From Larkinella sp965227735 (lineage in GTDB: Bacteria; Bacteroidota; Bacteroidia; Cytophagales; Spirosomataceae): a stretch of 64,000 bases of DNA. The notes under the pieces are model-generated. The model was given only the letters and a program-made list of their open reading frames with translations. It searched no databases and was not told the origin of the DNA. Of the stretch, positions 41,177 to 48,948 are shown in pieces. Where the stretch lies: NCBI RefSeq assembly GCF_965227735.1, contig NZ_OZ245776.1, positions 2,418,001 to 2,482,000 of the forward strand. The letters are read 5' to 3'. Both the position numbers and the translations under genes were made by a program. Numbering within the stretch: the first letter of the stretch is position 1; the number at the start of each line of letters is the position of its first letter.

Positions 41177-42058
41177 CTACACGTCACAAATCGCAATACT
41201 CTCCCGCAACGAGGTCAGCGGATCGCGCTTCGGAATGAACTCCTGCGCTACAAAGCCTTTGTAGCCCGTGTCGACGATGGCCTGCATAATGGCCGGATAA
41301 TACAGTTCCTGCCCGTTGTCGATCTCGTTACGACCCGGATTGCCGCCGGTGTGGTAGTGGGCGAAATACTGGTGATCCCGCCGGATGGTGCGGATGATGT
41401 CGCCCTCCATAATCTGCATGTGGTAAATATCGTACAGCATCTTGAAATTTTCGGAGCCGACCATTTTGCACAATTCAACGCCCCAGGCGGATTTGTCGCA
41501 CATATAATCCTTGTGATCGACCCGGCTGTTGAGCAACTCCATCACCATTGTTACCCCGTGCTTTTCGGCACTGCTCATGAGTCGTTTCAGGCCCACCGCG
41601 CAGTTTTCCATGCCCTTCTGATCGTCCATACCGCGTCGGTTTCCCGAAAAACAGATGACGTTTTTCAGCCCGGCTTCCTTCAGTTTCGGGAAAATGGCTT
41701 CGTAACTGGCCACCAGTTCGTCGTGCAGTTTCGGATCATTGAAACCGTCGTTGATGCCCTTCCCGGCTCCCTGCGCCATCGAGCAGGTCAGACCATACTT
41801 CTTGACGATGGGCCATTCATTCGGTCCCAGCAGGTCGATGCCCGTCAGGCCGATTTCTTTGGCGGCTTTGGCAAAGTCTTCCAGCGGAATTTTTCCGTAA
41901 CACCACTTGCAGGCGGAGTGGTTGATCCGGCCTTTCAAGGCCGGGAAAGCGGTTTTCTGGGTTTCTTCCATGTGAGCGGCTAAGGAGTCGATAACAGAAA
42001 AGGTCAGGGCAGTGCCGGCCAGGGTTTTGAGGGCCGAACGGCGGGAAGGAGTTTTCAT
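41177..42058 (-). CDS. Hydroxypyruvate isomerase-like TIM-barrel protein (Tat-type leader)
   Basis: The 293-residue protein starts with an Arg-Arg leader (PSRRSALKTLAGTAL) and so is probably exported. The barrel has the Hyi-type N-terminus (ACKWCYGKIPLEDFAKAA) and metal-site acids in VMELLNSRVDHKDYM, MLYDIYHMQ and VAQEFIPKRD. The family interconverts hydroxypyruvate and tartronate semialdehyde or epimerises sugars. Exported forms have no assigned substrate. It lies downstream of the DUF1080 gene on the same strand; the two are often neighbours in Cytophagales and may degrade modified sugars. Confidence 0.85.
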   Translation of the reverse strand: MKTPSRRSALKTLAGTALTFSVIDSLAAHMEETQKTAFPALKGRINHSACKWCYGKIPLEDFAKAAKEIGLTGIDLLGPNEWPIVKKYGLTCSMAQGAGKGINDGFNDPKLHDELVASYEAIFPKLKEAGLKNVICFSGNRRGMDDQKGMENCAVGLKRLMSSAEKHGVTMVMELLNSRVDHKDYMCDKSAWGVELCKMVGSENFKMLYDIYHMQIMEGDIIRTIRRDHQYFAHYHTGGNPGRNEIDNGQELYYPAIMQAIVDTGYKGFVAQEFIPKRDPLTSLRESIAICDV

Positions 42059-42079
42059 GTGGGAGGGATTTTGATGCTA

Positions 42080-42166
42080 ATATCGAACACTGAATATCGA
42101 ATGTTGAATAACGAACGAGTCGTGTTTATTTCGTTATTCAATATTCATTATTCAACATTCGATATT
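42080..42166. repeat. AT-rich inverted repeat (ATATCGAATGTTGAATAACG type)
   Basis: ATATCGAATGTTGAATAACGA (about 42094-42113) pairs with TCGTTATTCAAT..CAACATTCGATAT (about 42131-42165), with an extra TATTCATTA in the right arm. It lies between the DUF1080 and isomerase genes. It looks like a dispersed intergenic element and may stabilise the upstream mRNA. Confidence 0.65.
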
Positions 42167-42168
42167 AA

Positions 42169-42882
42169 CTATAATTCTTTGATTCGGATATTCCGATACC
42201 ATACTTTGTCGCCGTGATCCTGGAGGGCGATGCGGCCTTTGCTGAACTGGTTGAAACCCTCCCAGCCTTTGAACTTGCTTTCACTCACCATTTTATCCCA
42301 TTCCGGGCCGCTGGTGCGGTATTCAACCACTTTCTTGCCGTTCAGGTAATGCTCGACTTTTCCGTTGTTGACCACCAATTTAACCTTGTTCCACTCACCG
42401 GCCACTTTCTGGGCCGAAAAATCCGAGGGTGGCAACATGTCGTAGAGCGATCCGGAAGTCCGGTTTCCGTTTTTACCGGCCTTGGCGTCCTTATGCCGCT
42501 CGTTATCAAGCACCTGCATTTCCGGACCGGAATTATAGCTATTCTTGTATTTCGGATCTTCGTGAACCCGGTAGATGATTCCGCTGTTGCCGCCTTCCGA
42601 AATCTTCCATTCCAGTTCCAGTTCGTAGTTTTCGTATTCTTTGTCCGTTACGAGATCGCCCCCGCCCCGGCTGGTCAACACAATGGCCCCATCTTCCACC
42701 TGCCATTTGTCAGACGCTTCCTTTTTCAGGTAGCTGTGCCAACCCGTCAACGTTTTTCCATCAAAAAGTTTGACCCATTTTCCTTTTTTTGGGCCTGACG
42801 CGTCGGTTTGAGACGAATTGACGACGTTTAAAACCAGAGCCAACAAGGCCACCCGGGCCAGCGCGTTGAGCGTAATTTTCAT
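42169..42882 (-). CDS. DUF1080 (3-keto-disaccharide hydrolase-type) secreted protein
   Basis: From the ATG at 42882 (MKITLNALARVALLAL) there are 237 residues. After a signal peptide comes one DUF1080 concanavalin-like beta-sandwich: WVKLFDGKTLTGWH, then YELELEWKISEGGNSGIIYRV split over 85-110, GPEMQVLDNERHKD and a C-terminal GRIALQDHG. Members are predicted glycan-binding or 3-keto-glycoside hydrolase proteins. Together with the downstream isomerase it may act on an oxidised sugar. Confidence 0.9.
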   Translation of the reverse strand: MKITLNALARVALLALVLNVVNSSQTDASGPKKGKWVKLFDGKTLTGWHSYLKKEASDKWQVEDGAIVLTSRGGGDLVTDKEYENYELELEWKISEGGNSGIIYRVHEDPKYKNSYNSGPEMQVLDNERHKDAKAGKNGNRTSGSLYDMLPPSDFSAQKVAGEWNKVKLVVNNGKVEHYLNGKKVVEYRTSGPEWDKMVSESKFKGWEGFNQFSKGRIALQDHGDKVWYRNIRIKEL

Positions 42883-43057
42883 AAAAATGTAATTTGAGTT
42901 CACGATTGGTTTGTTGTAAAGCTACAACGCAACAATATTAGAAAACCGGGACCGATGCGGCAACTTTTTTGGTAAAAAGCTTCTGCAAAATACGTTTTTT
43001 ACAAGATGATAGATTTTTACACCAGAATTCAGTTCAATTGCGGCCAACTTTGTGCGT

Positions 43058-43612
43058 ATGACGATGGGAATCGAACTTGACTGCAAAAATGATATCACCC
43101 TGGCCAGCCTGAAAGCCGGGGATGCCAAAACCATTGCCCAACTGGCCAACAACCGCGCCATCTGGCTCAATTTGCGGGACTCTTTTCCACATCCCTATTC
43201 GCTCAGCGACGCGGTGTATTTCATCGAAGCTGCTCAGGACGGTGCAATGGGCCTGGTTTTAGGAATCTATCTGGGTGGAAAGCTGGCGGGCGTTTGCGGT
43301 GTGATTCCGCAAACGGACATTCATCAATTGTCGGGCGAAATTGGATACTGGCTCGGCGAACCCTATTGGGGCCGGGGAATGGCCACGGCCGCCATTCGTC
43401 ACCTCGTTCAGTACACGTTCGAAACCACCCGGCTGATCCGGCTGTTTGCGGGCATTTTTGCCTACAACAAACCGTCGATGCGGGTGTTGGAAAAAAATGG
43501 ATTTACGCTGGATGTCATTCAGAAAGCGGCTGTCTACAAAGACGGAAAAGTCGTGGATGAATACCGGTATAGCCTCGTCGACGAGGAGAAATTAACCGCG
43601 TTGCTGTCATGA
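43058..43612 (+). CDS. GNAT-family N-acetyltransferase (RimJ/RimL type)
   Basis: From ATG 43058 (MTMGIELDCK; 43064 is a second choice) there are 184 residues. The GNAT fold shows GEIGYWLGEPYWGRGMATAA (acetyl-CoA pyrophosphate loop), then RLFAGIFAYNKPSMRVLEKN, as in RimJ/RimL-like enzymes that acetylate protein N-termini or small amines. CAACTTTG just upstream (43045-43052) could be a -7 box, giving a very short leader. It overlaps the next gene by ATGA, so translation is coupled. Confidence 0.9.
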   Translation: MTMGIELDCKNDITLASLKAGDAKTIAQLANNRAIWLNLRDSFPHPYSLSDAVYFIEAAQDGAMGLVLGIYLGGKLAGVCGVIPQTDIHQLSGEIGYWLGEPYWGRGMATAAIRHLVQYTFETTRLIRLFAGIFAYNKPSMRVLEKNGFTLDVIQKAAVYKDGKVVDEYRYSLVDEEKLTALLS

Positions 43613-44541
43613 CCATTGTCGAGAAAATCCTGAACCGGATCAACCGACCGGACCTTCTACGGGTGCTGTCGGACGAACTGACGCCCTCGGAACTGAACTC
43701 GCTGCTGCTGGCGGTGTTCAATCGGCAAACCGGGCGACTGACACCGGCGGAATTGCTGCAACATTACCAGAAAAACCGCTTCGTCAAACCGGCCGACACC
43801 GATTTCCTGGCTTTGCACGAGCTGGAAACCAAGCTTTTACAGCTATTCGAGACGTTCCTGTTCAAACCCATCGAACTGTCGCCGGTGGCTCCCCTGGGTT
43901 CCTGCTCGGTAGTGGCAACCGCCGATCAGCAGAAAATCCTGTCGGCCCTGCGCGGCACCGAAGTGCTGGCCGACGCCACCAACGCGCTCGCGCTGCATGT
44001 TAGCGACCTGAAAAAAAGCGGCCAATGGAAACCGCTTTCGCCCACCGATCAACTCCGGTTCAGCACGATTCAGCGGCATGTCCGAACGCCCAAAGTGGCC
44101 GTTGCGGGGCATACCCAGCACTTTAAAATCGGTTGTCTGGTCTCGTCGGGACGCGATACCGGCAGTTTTCAGTTTGAGCGCGAAAGTCTGGCCGAACACC
44201 TGGCCGTGGTGACCGCCGTTTTGCGCGACGCCCTGCGGATGGATACGCTGCGGTTTAAACTCATCCAGCGCAGCGATGACAGCCGGTTGCTGGAACAGGT
44301 AAAAAACCACATCCTGAAGGGTCGGCCCGACCTCATCATCGAAACCGACACCACGCCCGATCGGGAAAACCACTATTATAAAGGATTGCAATACAAGGTA
44401 TTGGTTACGGTTCGCGGTCAGGACTACGAAATTGGCGACGGCGGTTTTGTCGACTGGACGCAGCAATTGTTACAAAATAAAAAAGAGCGGTTTCTGATCA
44501 CCGGCCTGGGGGTCGAACTGCTGTTTCGATTAGTGTCATGA
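43609..44541 (+). CDS. Uncharacterised protein, possibly a class II aminoacyl-tRNA synthetase-like fold
   Basis: 310 residues, no confident family. Three stretches look like class II synthetase motifs: PLGSCSVVATADQQKILSAL, then a motif-2-like segment (VRTPKVAVAGHTQHFKIGCL followed within 15 residues by FQFERESLAEHL), and a motif-3-like FLITGLGVELLFRL at the end. There is no anticodon-binding domain. The resemblance is to catalytic-domain-only paralogues such as HisZ, but it is by eye only. The gene is joined to the GNAT gene before it and the AraC gene after it by ATGA overlaps. The three products may therefore act in one small pathway. Confidence 0.6.
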   Translation: MTIVEKILNRINRPDLLRVLSDELTPSELNSLLLAVFNRQTGRLTPAELLQHYQKNRFVKPADTDFLALHELETKLLQLFETFLFKPIELSPVAPLGSCSVVATADQQKILSALRGTEVLADATNALALHVSDLKKSGQWKPLSPTDQLRFSTIQRHVRTPKVAVAGHTQHFKIGCLVSSGRDTGSFQFERESLAEHLAVVTAVLRDALRMDTLRFKLIQRSDDSRLLEQVKNHILKGRPDLIIETDTTPDRENHYYKGLQYKVLVTVRGQDYEIGDGGFVDWTQQLLQNKKERFLITGLGVELLFRLVS

Positions 44542-45353
44542 ACAAAGGACGGGTGATATACGAAGACGAAGCAGAACCGCATTTCCGGCTGGCCTACCCC
44601 AGCCCGGCACTGACGGTTTTTGTCGAATATTATTTCGAAATACATCAACCCGCTACGCTATCGAATCCATTGTATTTGAATGGCTTACCCAACCTTTCGA
44701 ATCTTCTGTGCATCAGTCTGAATCCGCAGAACTGGCTCTCGATCAACCAGAAAACCGGTGTGATCAAAACCGGACACGGTTCCCGGTTTCTGGGGAATCT
44801 GACGGATTTACACACGTCCATCTATCCCGCTGGCGTTCACGAATTTTACGTCAAATTCAAACCGGGAATGCTGGGAAAATTGTTTCGTTTCCAGACTCAG
44901 GAAATAGAAAATACCAATGCGGACTTAAGTATTTTGATCCGCCCGGACGAACTAGAAGAGCCATTACAAACCGCTCCCGCTTTTCACGAACGCGTCCGTC
45001 TGATGGAGACTCTGTTGCTGAAGCGAATTCAGCGGGTAGAAGTGACTTACAAGCTAAAAATCGTGCAGGCGGTTTTGCAAAAATTTGAGCCAAAAACCGC
45101 AAACCGGGATCAGCACATGAGCAAGATCTGCCACGACCTGGGCGTTTCATATCCTTCGCTACACCGGTATTTCAACGAAACGCTCGGCTATTCGCCCAAA
45201 TACTGCCAGAAACTGCTTCGATTCAAGAACGGACTTCGGCTTTACAAACAACACGGAAGCCGGTTTCCGTTTGAAGAGGCCGGTTACACCGATTTCTCCC
45301 ATTTTGTGAAAGATGCCCGCCAGTTGACGCAGCGTTCACCGTCTGAATTATGA
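44538..45353 (+). CDS. AraC-family transcriptional regulator
   Basis: 271 residues with an N-terminal DUF6597-like sensor part (PALTVFVEYYFEI, YPAGVHEFYVKFKPGML). A C-terminal double HTH covers about 165-265 (MSKICHDLGVSYPSLHRYFN, GYSPKYCQKLLRF, AGYTDFSHFVKDARQLT). This is the AraC DNA-binding domain in slightly divergent form. As last gene of the ATGA-coupled operon it may control the operon or a linked regulon. A strong terminator follows directly. Confidence 0.88.
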   Translation: MNKGRVIYEDEAEPHFRLAYPSPALTVFVEYYFEIHQPATLSNPLYLNGLPNLSNLLCISLNPQNWLSINQKTGVIKTGHGSRFLGNLTDLHTSIYPAGVHEFYVKFKPGMLGKLFRFQTQEIENTNADLSILIRPDELEEPLQTAPAFHERVRLMETLLLKRIQRVEVTYKLKIVQAVLQKFEPKTANRDQHMSKICHDLGVSYPSLHRYFNETLGYSPKYCQKLLRFKNGLRLYKQHGSRFPFEEAGYTDFSHFVKDARQLTQRSPSEL

Positions 45354-45356
45354 CAA

Positions 45357-45390
45357 AAAAACGGCCTGCTAAGATCAGCAGGCCGTTTTT
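45357..45390. terminator. Bidirectional terminator
   Basis: AAAAACGGCCTGCT / AGCAGGCCGTTTTT is a 14-bp perfect stem with 6-base loop between the convergent AraC and acidic-protein genes. It has a T-run in both directions. Confidence 0.9.
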
Positions 45391-45409
45391 GCAAAGATTC
45401 AACTTTATT

Positions 45410-45928
45410 TTACGACTTATCTTTTTTCTCGTCATCGTCGCCATCGCCATACCCCATGTGGTGCGGGTCATAGCTCTCGGAAGGCTTGTCACCTTCTTCC
45501 AGATACGTAGCGCCTTTGCGAACAAACAGCGCTTCGTCCGACGGATTATCCGGTAATCCTTCGACACTGCTGGGCAAACCGCTTTCGACGCTATCCGGCG
45601 CATGGGCCGCATCCTGCCGGTTTTCGGCAATCACATTGGGATCAACATCCCATTCCTGTGTTGATCCGTGGCTATCCGGGCGGGTTTCGTTTTCGAAATT
45701 ACCCCGGTGGTCTTCCCGGTCGGCACTGATGTCGTGAGCAAGCTCACCCCGATCGGCCGATGGAACCACCATTTCGCCGGTTCCAACGCCTTCGCTCGGT
45801 TTTCCGTAATCGGACGTACCGTGCTGATAAGGATTTTTAGAATAATATGATTCGTCCCGGGCCTGCGGGTCGAAGGTTTCCTGATTTTCGTTTTCGTTCG
45901 TGTCCATCATGGTGAGGGTTGTTTTCAT
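45410..45928 (-). CDS. Acidic, probably disordered protein of unknown function
   Basis: 172 residues from the first ATG; starts at 45910 or 45907 (MDTNENENQ) are likely because the residues before it are atypical. The composition is rich in Asp, Glu, Ser, Gly, Pro and His, with no hydrophobic core, no signal peptide and no recognised domain. It ends in GYGDGDDDEKKDKS. It resembles stress- or desiccation-linked hydrophilic proteins in composition only. It stands alone between the terminator and the KduD-like gene. Confidence 0.65.
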   Translation of the reverse strand: MKTTLTMMDTNENENQETFDPQARDESYYSKNPYQHGTSDYGKPSEGVGTGEMVVPSADRGELAHDISADREDHRGNFENETRPDSHGSTQEWDVDPNVIAENRQDAAHAPDSVESGLPSSVEGLPDNPSDEALFVRKGATYLEEGDKPSESYDPHHMGYGDGDDDEKKDKS

Positions 45929-45972
45929 CCATAACTGCGAAACGAATCCGAATGTTTACGGTTTTGGTCGAA

Positions 45973-46746
45973 CTATCGCCCCATCCACCCGCCGTCCACG
46001 GTCAGAATAGTTCCCTGCACGTAGTTGGAAGCCTGCGAGGCCAGATAAACGACGGCACCCTGCAAGTCGTCGGCCTCACCCCATCGTCCGGCGGGAATTC
46101 GCGCCAGAATGGCCGGATTGCGGTCGGCATCGGCCCGGAGCGCGGCTGTGTTGTCGGTGGCGATGTAGCCCGGCGCAATGGCGTTGACGTTGATGCCTTT
46201 CGACGCCCATTCATTCGCCAGGGCTTTGGTCAGCGACCCGATGGCGCCTTTGCTGGCAGCATAGCCCGGCACCGTCATGCCGCCCTGAAAGGTGAGCAGG
46301 GAAGCGGTAAAAATAATTTTTCGGTTATAATCCACCTCCCGGGTCAGCATCTCGCGCCCGATTTCCCGGCTGATGATAAACTGAGCATTGAGGTTGATGT
46401 CGATGATTTCATCCCAGTATTCATCCGGATGTTCGGCCGCCGGTTTTCGGCGGATGTTTCCGGCATTGTTGACCAGAATATCGATGGGCGGACATTCGTC
46501 GCGGACGGTTTCCAGAAACGTGTACAGCGCGGAGCGATCCGTAAAATCGACCGGAAACGGGTAAAATTTCCGGCCCAGCGCGGTTACGGCGGTTTCCACC
46601 TCGCTGCCCGGTTCGAGCGTGGCCGAAACCCCGATGATGTCGGCACCGGCTTCGGCCAGCGCAATGGCCATGGCTTTCCCAATACCGCGTTTGGCGCCGG
46701 TTACCAGCGCCGTTTTACCCTGAAGGGAGAATAGATCAAGAATCAT
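45973..46746 (-). CDS. SDR oxidoreductase, KduD-like (2-deoxy-D-gluconate / 5-keto-4-deoxyuronate dehydrogenase type)
   Basis: 257 residues, classical short-chain dehydrogenase: NAD-binding TGAKRGIGKA (17-26), NNAG at about 92-95, catalytic Ser in FTASLLTFQGG and YAASK (Tyr/Lys). The strings LLTFQGGMTVPGYAASKGAI and APGYIATDNTAALR are close to KduD of uronate catabolism. It would reduce or oxidise a keto-sugar acid in the cytoplasm. It is the last gene of the second SusCD locus, so uronate or aldonate from a pectin-like glycan is a plausible substrate. Confidence 0.87.
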   Translation of the reverse strand: MILDLFSLQGKTALVTGAKRGIGKAMAIALAEAGADIIGVSATLEPGSEVETAVTALGRKFYPFPVDFTDRSALYTFLETVRDECPPIDILVNNAGNIRRKPAAEHPDEYWDEIIDINLNAQFIISREIGREMLTREVDYNRKIIFTASLLTFQGGMTVPGYAASKGAIGSLTKALANEWASKGINVNAIAPGYIATDNTAALRADADRNPAILARIPAGRWGEADDLQGAVVYLASQASNYVQGTILTVDGGWMGR

Positions 46747-46844
46747 GAAGGAATAATGAAGATTGCTAACCGTGTAAAGCTCCGATCAGGCTTTCCTCTA
46801 CTGTCAACCAAACACCAAATTGAAATTAAACGTACCCAAGGATG

Positions 46845-48842
46845 TTAAAACGCCGGTACAAACAAAACCGCATCGGCCACCACCGGGCCGTCGGTTTGCT
46901 TGACCGCAATTTCAACCGAGGCCGTTTTACCCTTCGGCAGGTCGTATTCACCGAGCGATACCCACTCACCCGACGTTTGCCCAACCACCACAATATCAGC
47001 GGGTTTGATGGGAATTGACTTCTGATTTTTCCCGTCCGAAACCGTTACCCCCAGCTCGGAAGCACTTTTGGCCAGACGCGGGAAATAGGTATAGATCCGG
47101 TATTTGCCCGCTTTGACAATGTTCGGCGTAAACCGTACCGATGCCGCTTCGGTGCCCTGTCCTTCGTGGATCAGATACGAGGGGCCATAGCCGCCTTTGC
47201 TCTTACTTTCCAACCGCCACGGACCGGTTGCCGTCGTCAACGCCTTGTCGTCATTATCGACCAGAATTTCAGGGGTACTTTTATCCGCTAACGGATTCAT
47301 TTTTAGTTCGTTCTGCAACTTGGCAATATCCACTTTCTGCACACTGGTCTTGGCATCGATCGCCATCACAGCCGCCAGCGCCGTCGATTGGCCCAGCACC
47401 ATAAAAACCGGCTCCATCCGAATCGACCCGTAGGCAATGTGCGACGCCGACAGGCAAACCGGCACCAGCAGATTCCGGCACTCGGTTTCTTTCGGAATCA
47501 GGGCGCGGTAGGCAATTGGGTACGGCCCAAAACCGCCCACCTCAACATTCCCCTCGTTCTTCGCCATTTTTTTGCCGTCTTTTTCGATCACAATCCGCTG
47601 AATGTTGTGCGAATCCATCGTGTAAGCCGCCATGCCGACGCCGTCGGTCACGACCTCTTTCCCCTGACAATTGGCCTGGGTCATCACATACGCTCCCACC
47701 ATCCGGCGCGCTTCCCGAACGTAGAGTTGCGGTGACCAGTTGCCAGTATCGGTATATTCATCTTTGGGATACCCCCACTTCAGCATCTGCTCCCGAAGGT
47801 CCTGCGGTACCCGCGAATCATGGCCGAAGAAGTACAGTAATCCCTTGGTATACAGCTCGTGATCGCGAATAATCTGCGCCCGTTTGTCATAACTCCCGTC
47901 CGGATACTCGTAATTCATGCCGATCATATCCGTCGAAAAACCGTTCCGGTTGTTGATGTCGGTTTTTTTGTTGGGCATTCCGCTCCAGATAAAATAGTCG
48001 TTGAGCGTGCGCTTCTGCGGCTGGGCTGCAATCAGCCGGGCGAGCAGGTCATACGTCGTGGAATCGTAGCCCGCCGGGCGCGTAATGGGCACCTGATTGG
48101 CCGGATCGGACGACAGGCAAATGCGGTAATTATACGCCTGGACTTTATTGTCGCCGGTTCCATCCGGTTCCAGTTTCGCCGGACTGACGCCCCAGAGCAA
48201 GCCGGATTCCGGTTTGCCGGGGGTTTTGTAGGGGTCGATGCCATCGGGAAGCTGGTGCCCTTTCATGAGTTGCACCCCGCTGATGGTTTCATTGTACTTC
48301 GAATTGTCTTCCCGGCCGACGGTGTAGGAAACACCGGCTTTCGCCATCAAATCGCCTTCATACGAGCAGTCGATGAACATTTTGGCCCGAACGGTGCGTT
48401 TGGCAGCCGGTTTTCCCGAATCCTCCAGCACGATTTCCTGAATGGTTCCGTTCGTCTTTTTCACGCTCGAAAGCCGGTGCGACAGCAGCACATCGACCTG
48501 CCCGCGTTTGACGTAGTCGTTGAAAAGATTTTCGGCTACGTGCGGTTCAAAAATCCACTGCTCGAACTTGCCGTAGTGTTGCCCGATGCGCCGGTAATAG
48601 TCGCGGGAGATGCCCGTAATGGCGTATTTATTGCCAATGTCGGTGAGGCCCAACCCGCCGGAGGTCATGCCGCCGAGGTGTTTGCCGGGTTCGATCAGCA
48701 ACACGGTTTTTCCCAGTTTCCGGGCCGTGTATGCCGCAATGACACCCCCGGATGTGCCGCCGTAAACGCAGACGTCCACCTGCTGCTGGGCAATGGCGGA
48801 GGTGATGAGAAGTAGATTGAGGCAAAGTAGTATGTATCGCAT
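46845..48842 (-). CDS. Secreted FAD-dependent oxidoreductase with golvesin-like C-terminal domain
   Basis: 665 residues: signal peptide to AIAQ (19), FAD-binding Rossmann motif VCVYGGTSGGVIAAYTARKL (24-43), GGMTSGGLGLTDIG, and the family block FIDCSYEGDLMAKAGV (about 152-167), typical of the FAD_oxidored family. The last 115 residues form a beta-sandwich like golvesin/CBM-type domains (YRIYTYFPRLAKSASELGV). It is exported and probably oxidises sugars or their derivatives in the periplasm. It pairs with the next homologous gene. Confidence 0.87.
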   Translation of the reverse strand: MRYILLCLNLLLITSAIAQQQVDVCVYGGTSGGVIAAYTARKLGKTVLLIEPGKHLGGMTSGGLGLTDIGNKYAITGISRDYYRRIGQHYGKFEQWIFEPHVAENLFNDYVKRGQVDVLLSHRLSSVKKTNGTIQEIVLEDSGKPAAKRTVRAKMFIDCSYEGDLMAKAGVSYTVGREDNSKYNETISGVQLMKGHQLPDGIDPYKTPGKPESGLLWGVSPAKLEPDGTGDNKVQAYNYRICLSSDPANQVPITRPAGYDSTTYDLLARLIAAQPQKRTLNDYFIWSGMPNKKTDINNRNGFSTDMIGMNYEYPDGSYDKRAQIIRDHELYTKGLLYFFGHDSRVPQDLREQMLKWGYPKDEYTDTGNWSPQLYVREARRMVGAYVMTQANCQGKEVVTDGVGMAAYTMDSHNIQRIVIEKDGKKMAKNEGNVEVGGFGPYPIAYRALIPKETECRNLLVPVCLSASHIAYGSIRMEPVFMVLGQSTALAAVMAIDAKTSVQKVDIAKLQNELKMNPLADKSTPEILVDNDDKALTTATGPWRLESKSKGGYGPSYLIHEGQGTEAASVRFTPNIVKAGKYRIYTYFPRLAKSASELGVTVSDGKNQKSIPIKPADIVVVGQTSGEWVSLGEYDLPKGKTASVEIAVKQTDGPVVADAVLFVPAF

Positions 48843-48868
48843 GTTTTTGTAAAGAGTTGTTACTCAGA

Positions 48869-48915
48869 GTTAATCAGAGTACATCAGAGATACGCAGAGA
48901 AAAACTCTGATTAAC
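48869..48915. repeat. Inverted repeat of the TCTGATTAAC type
   Basis: GTTAATCAGAGT and ACTCTGATTAAC (12 bp, perfect) enclose 23 bases. The surrounding 80 bp hold further partial copies of CAGAG/CTCTG. The element lies between the two FAD-oxidoreductase genes and resembles the arms at 29621 and 30047 in style. Confidence 0.6.
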
Positions 48916-48948
48916 CCCGATAATCTCTGATCAACTCTGTGTAATAGT

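Noticed and set aside
42922..43170. 82-codon minus-strand frame upstream of the GNAT gene
   Set aside because: It overlaps the acetyltransferase start on the other strand and the leader of DUF1080; no domain is seen.
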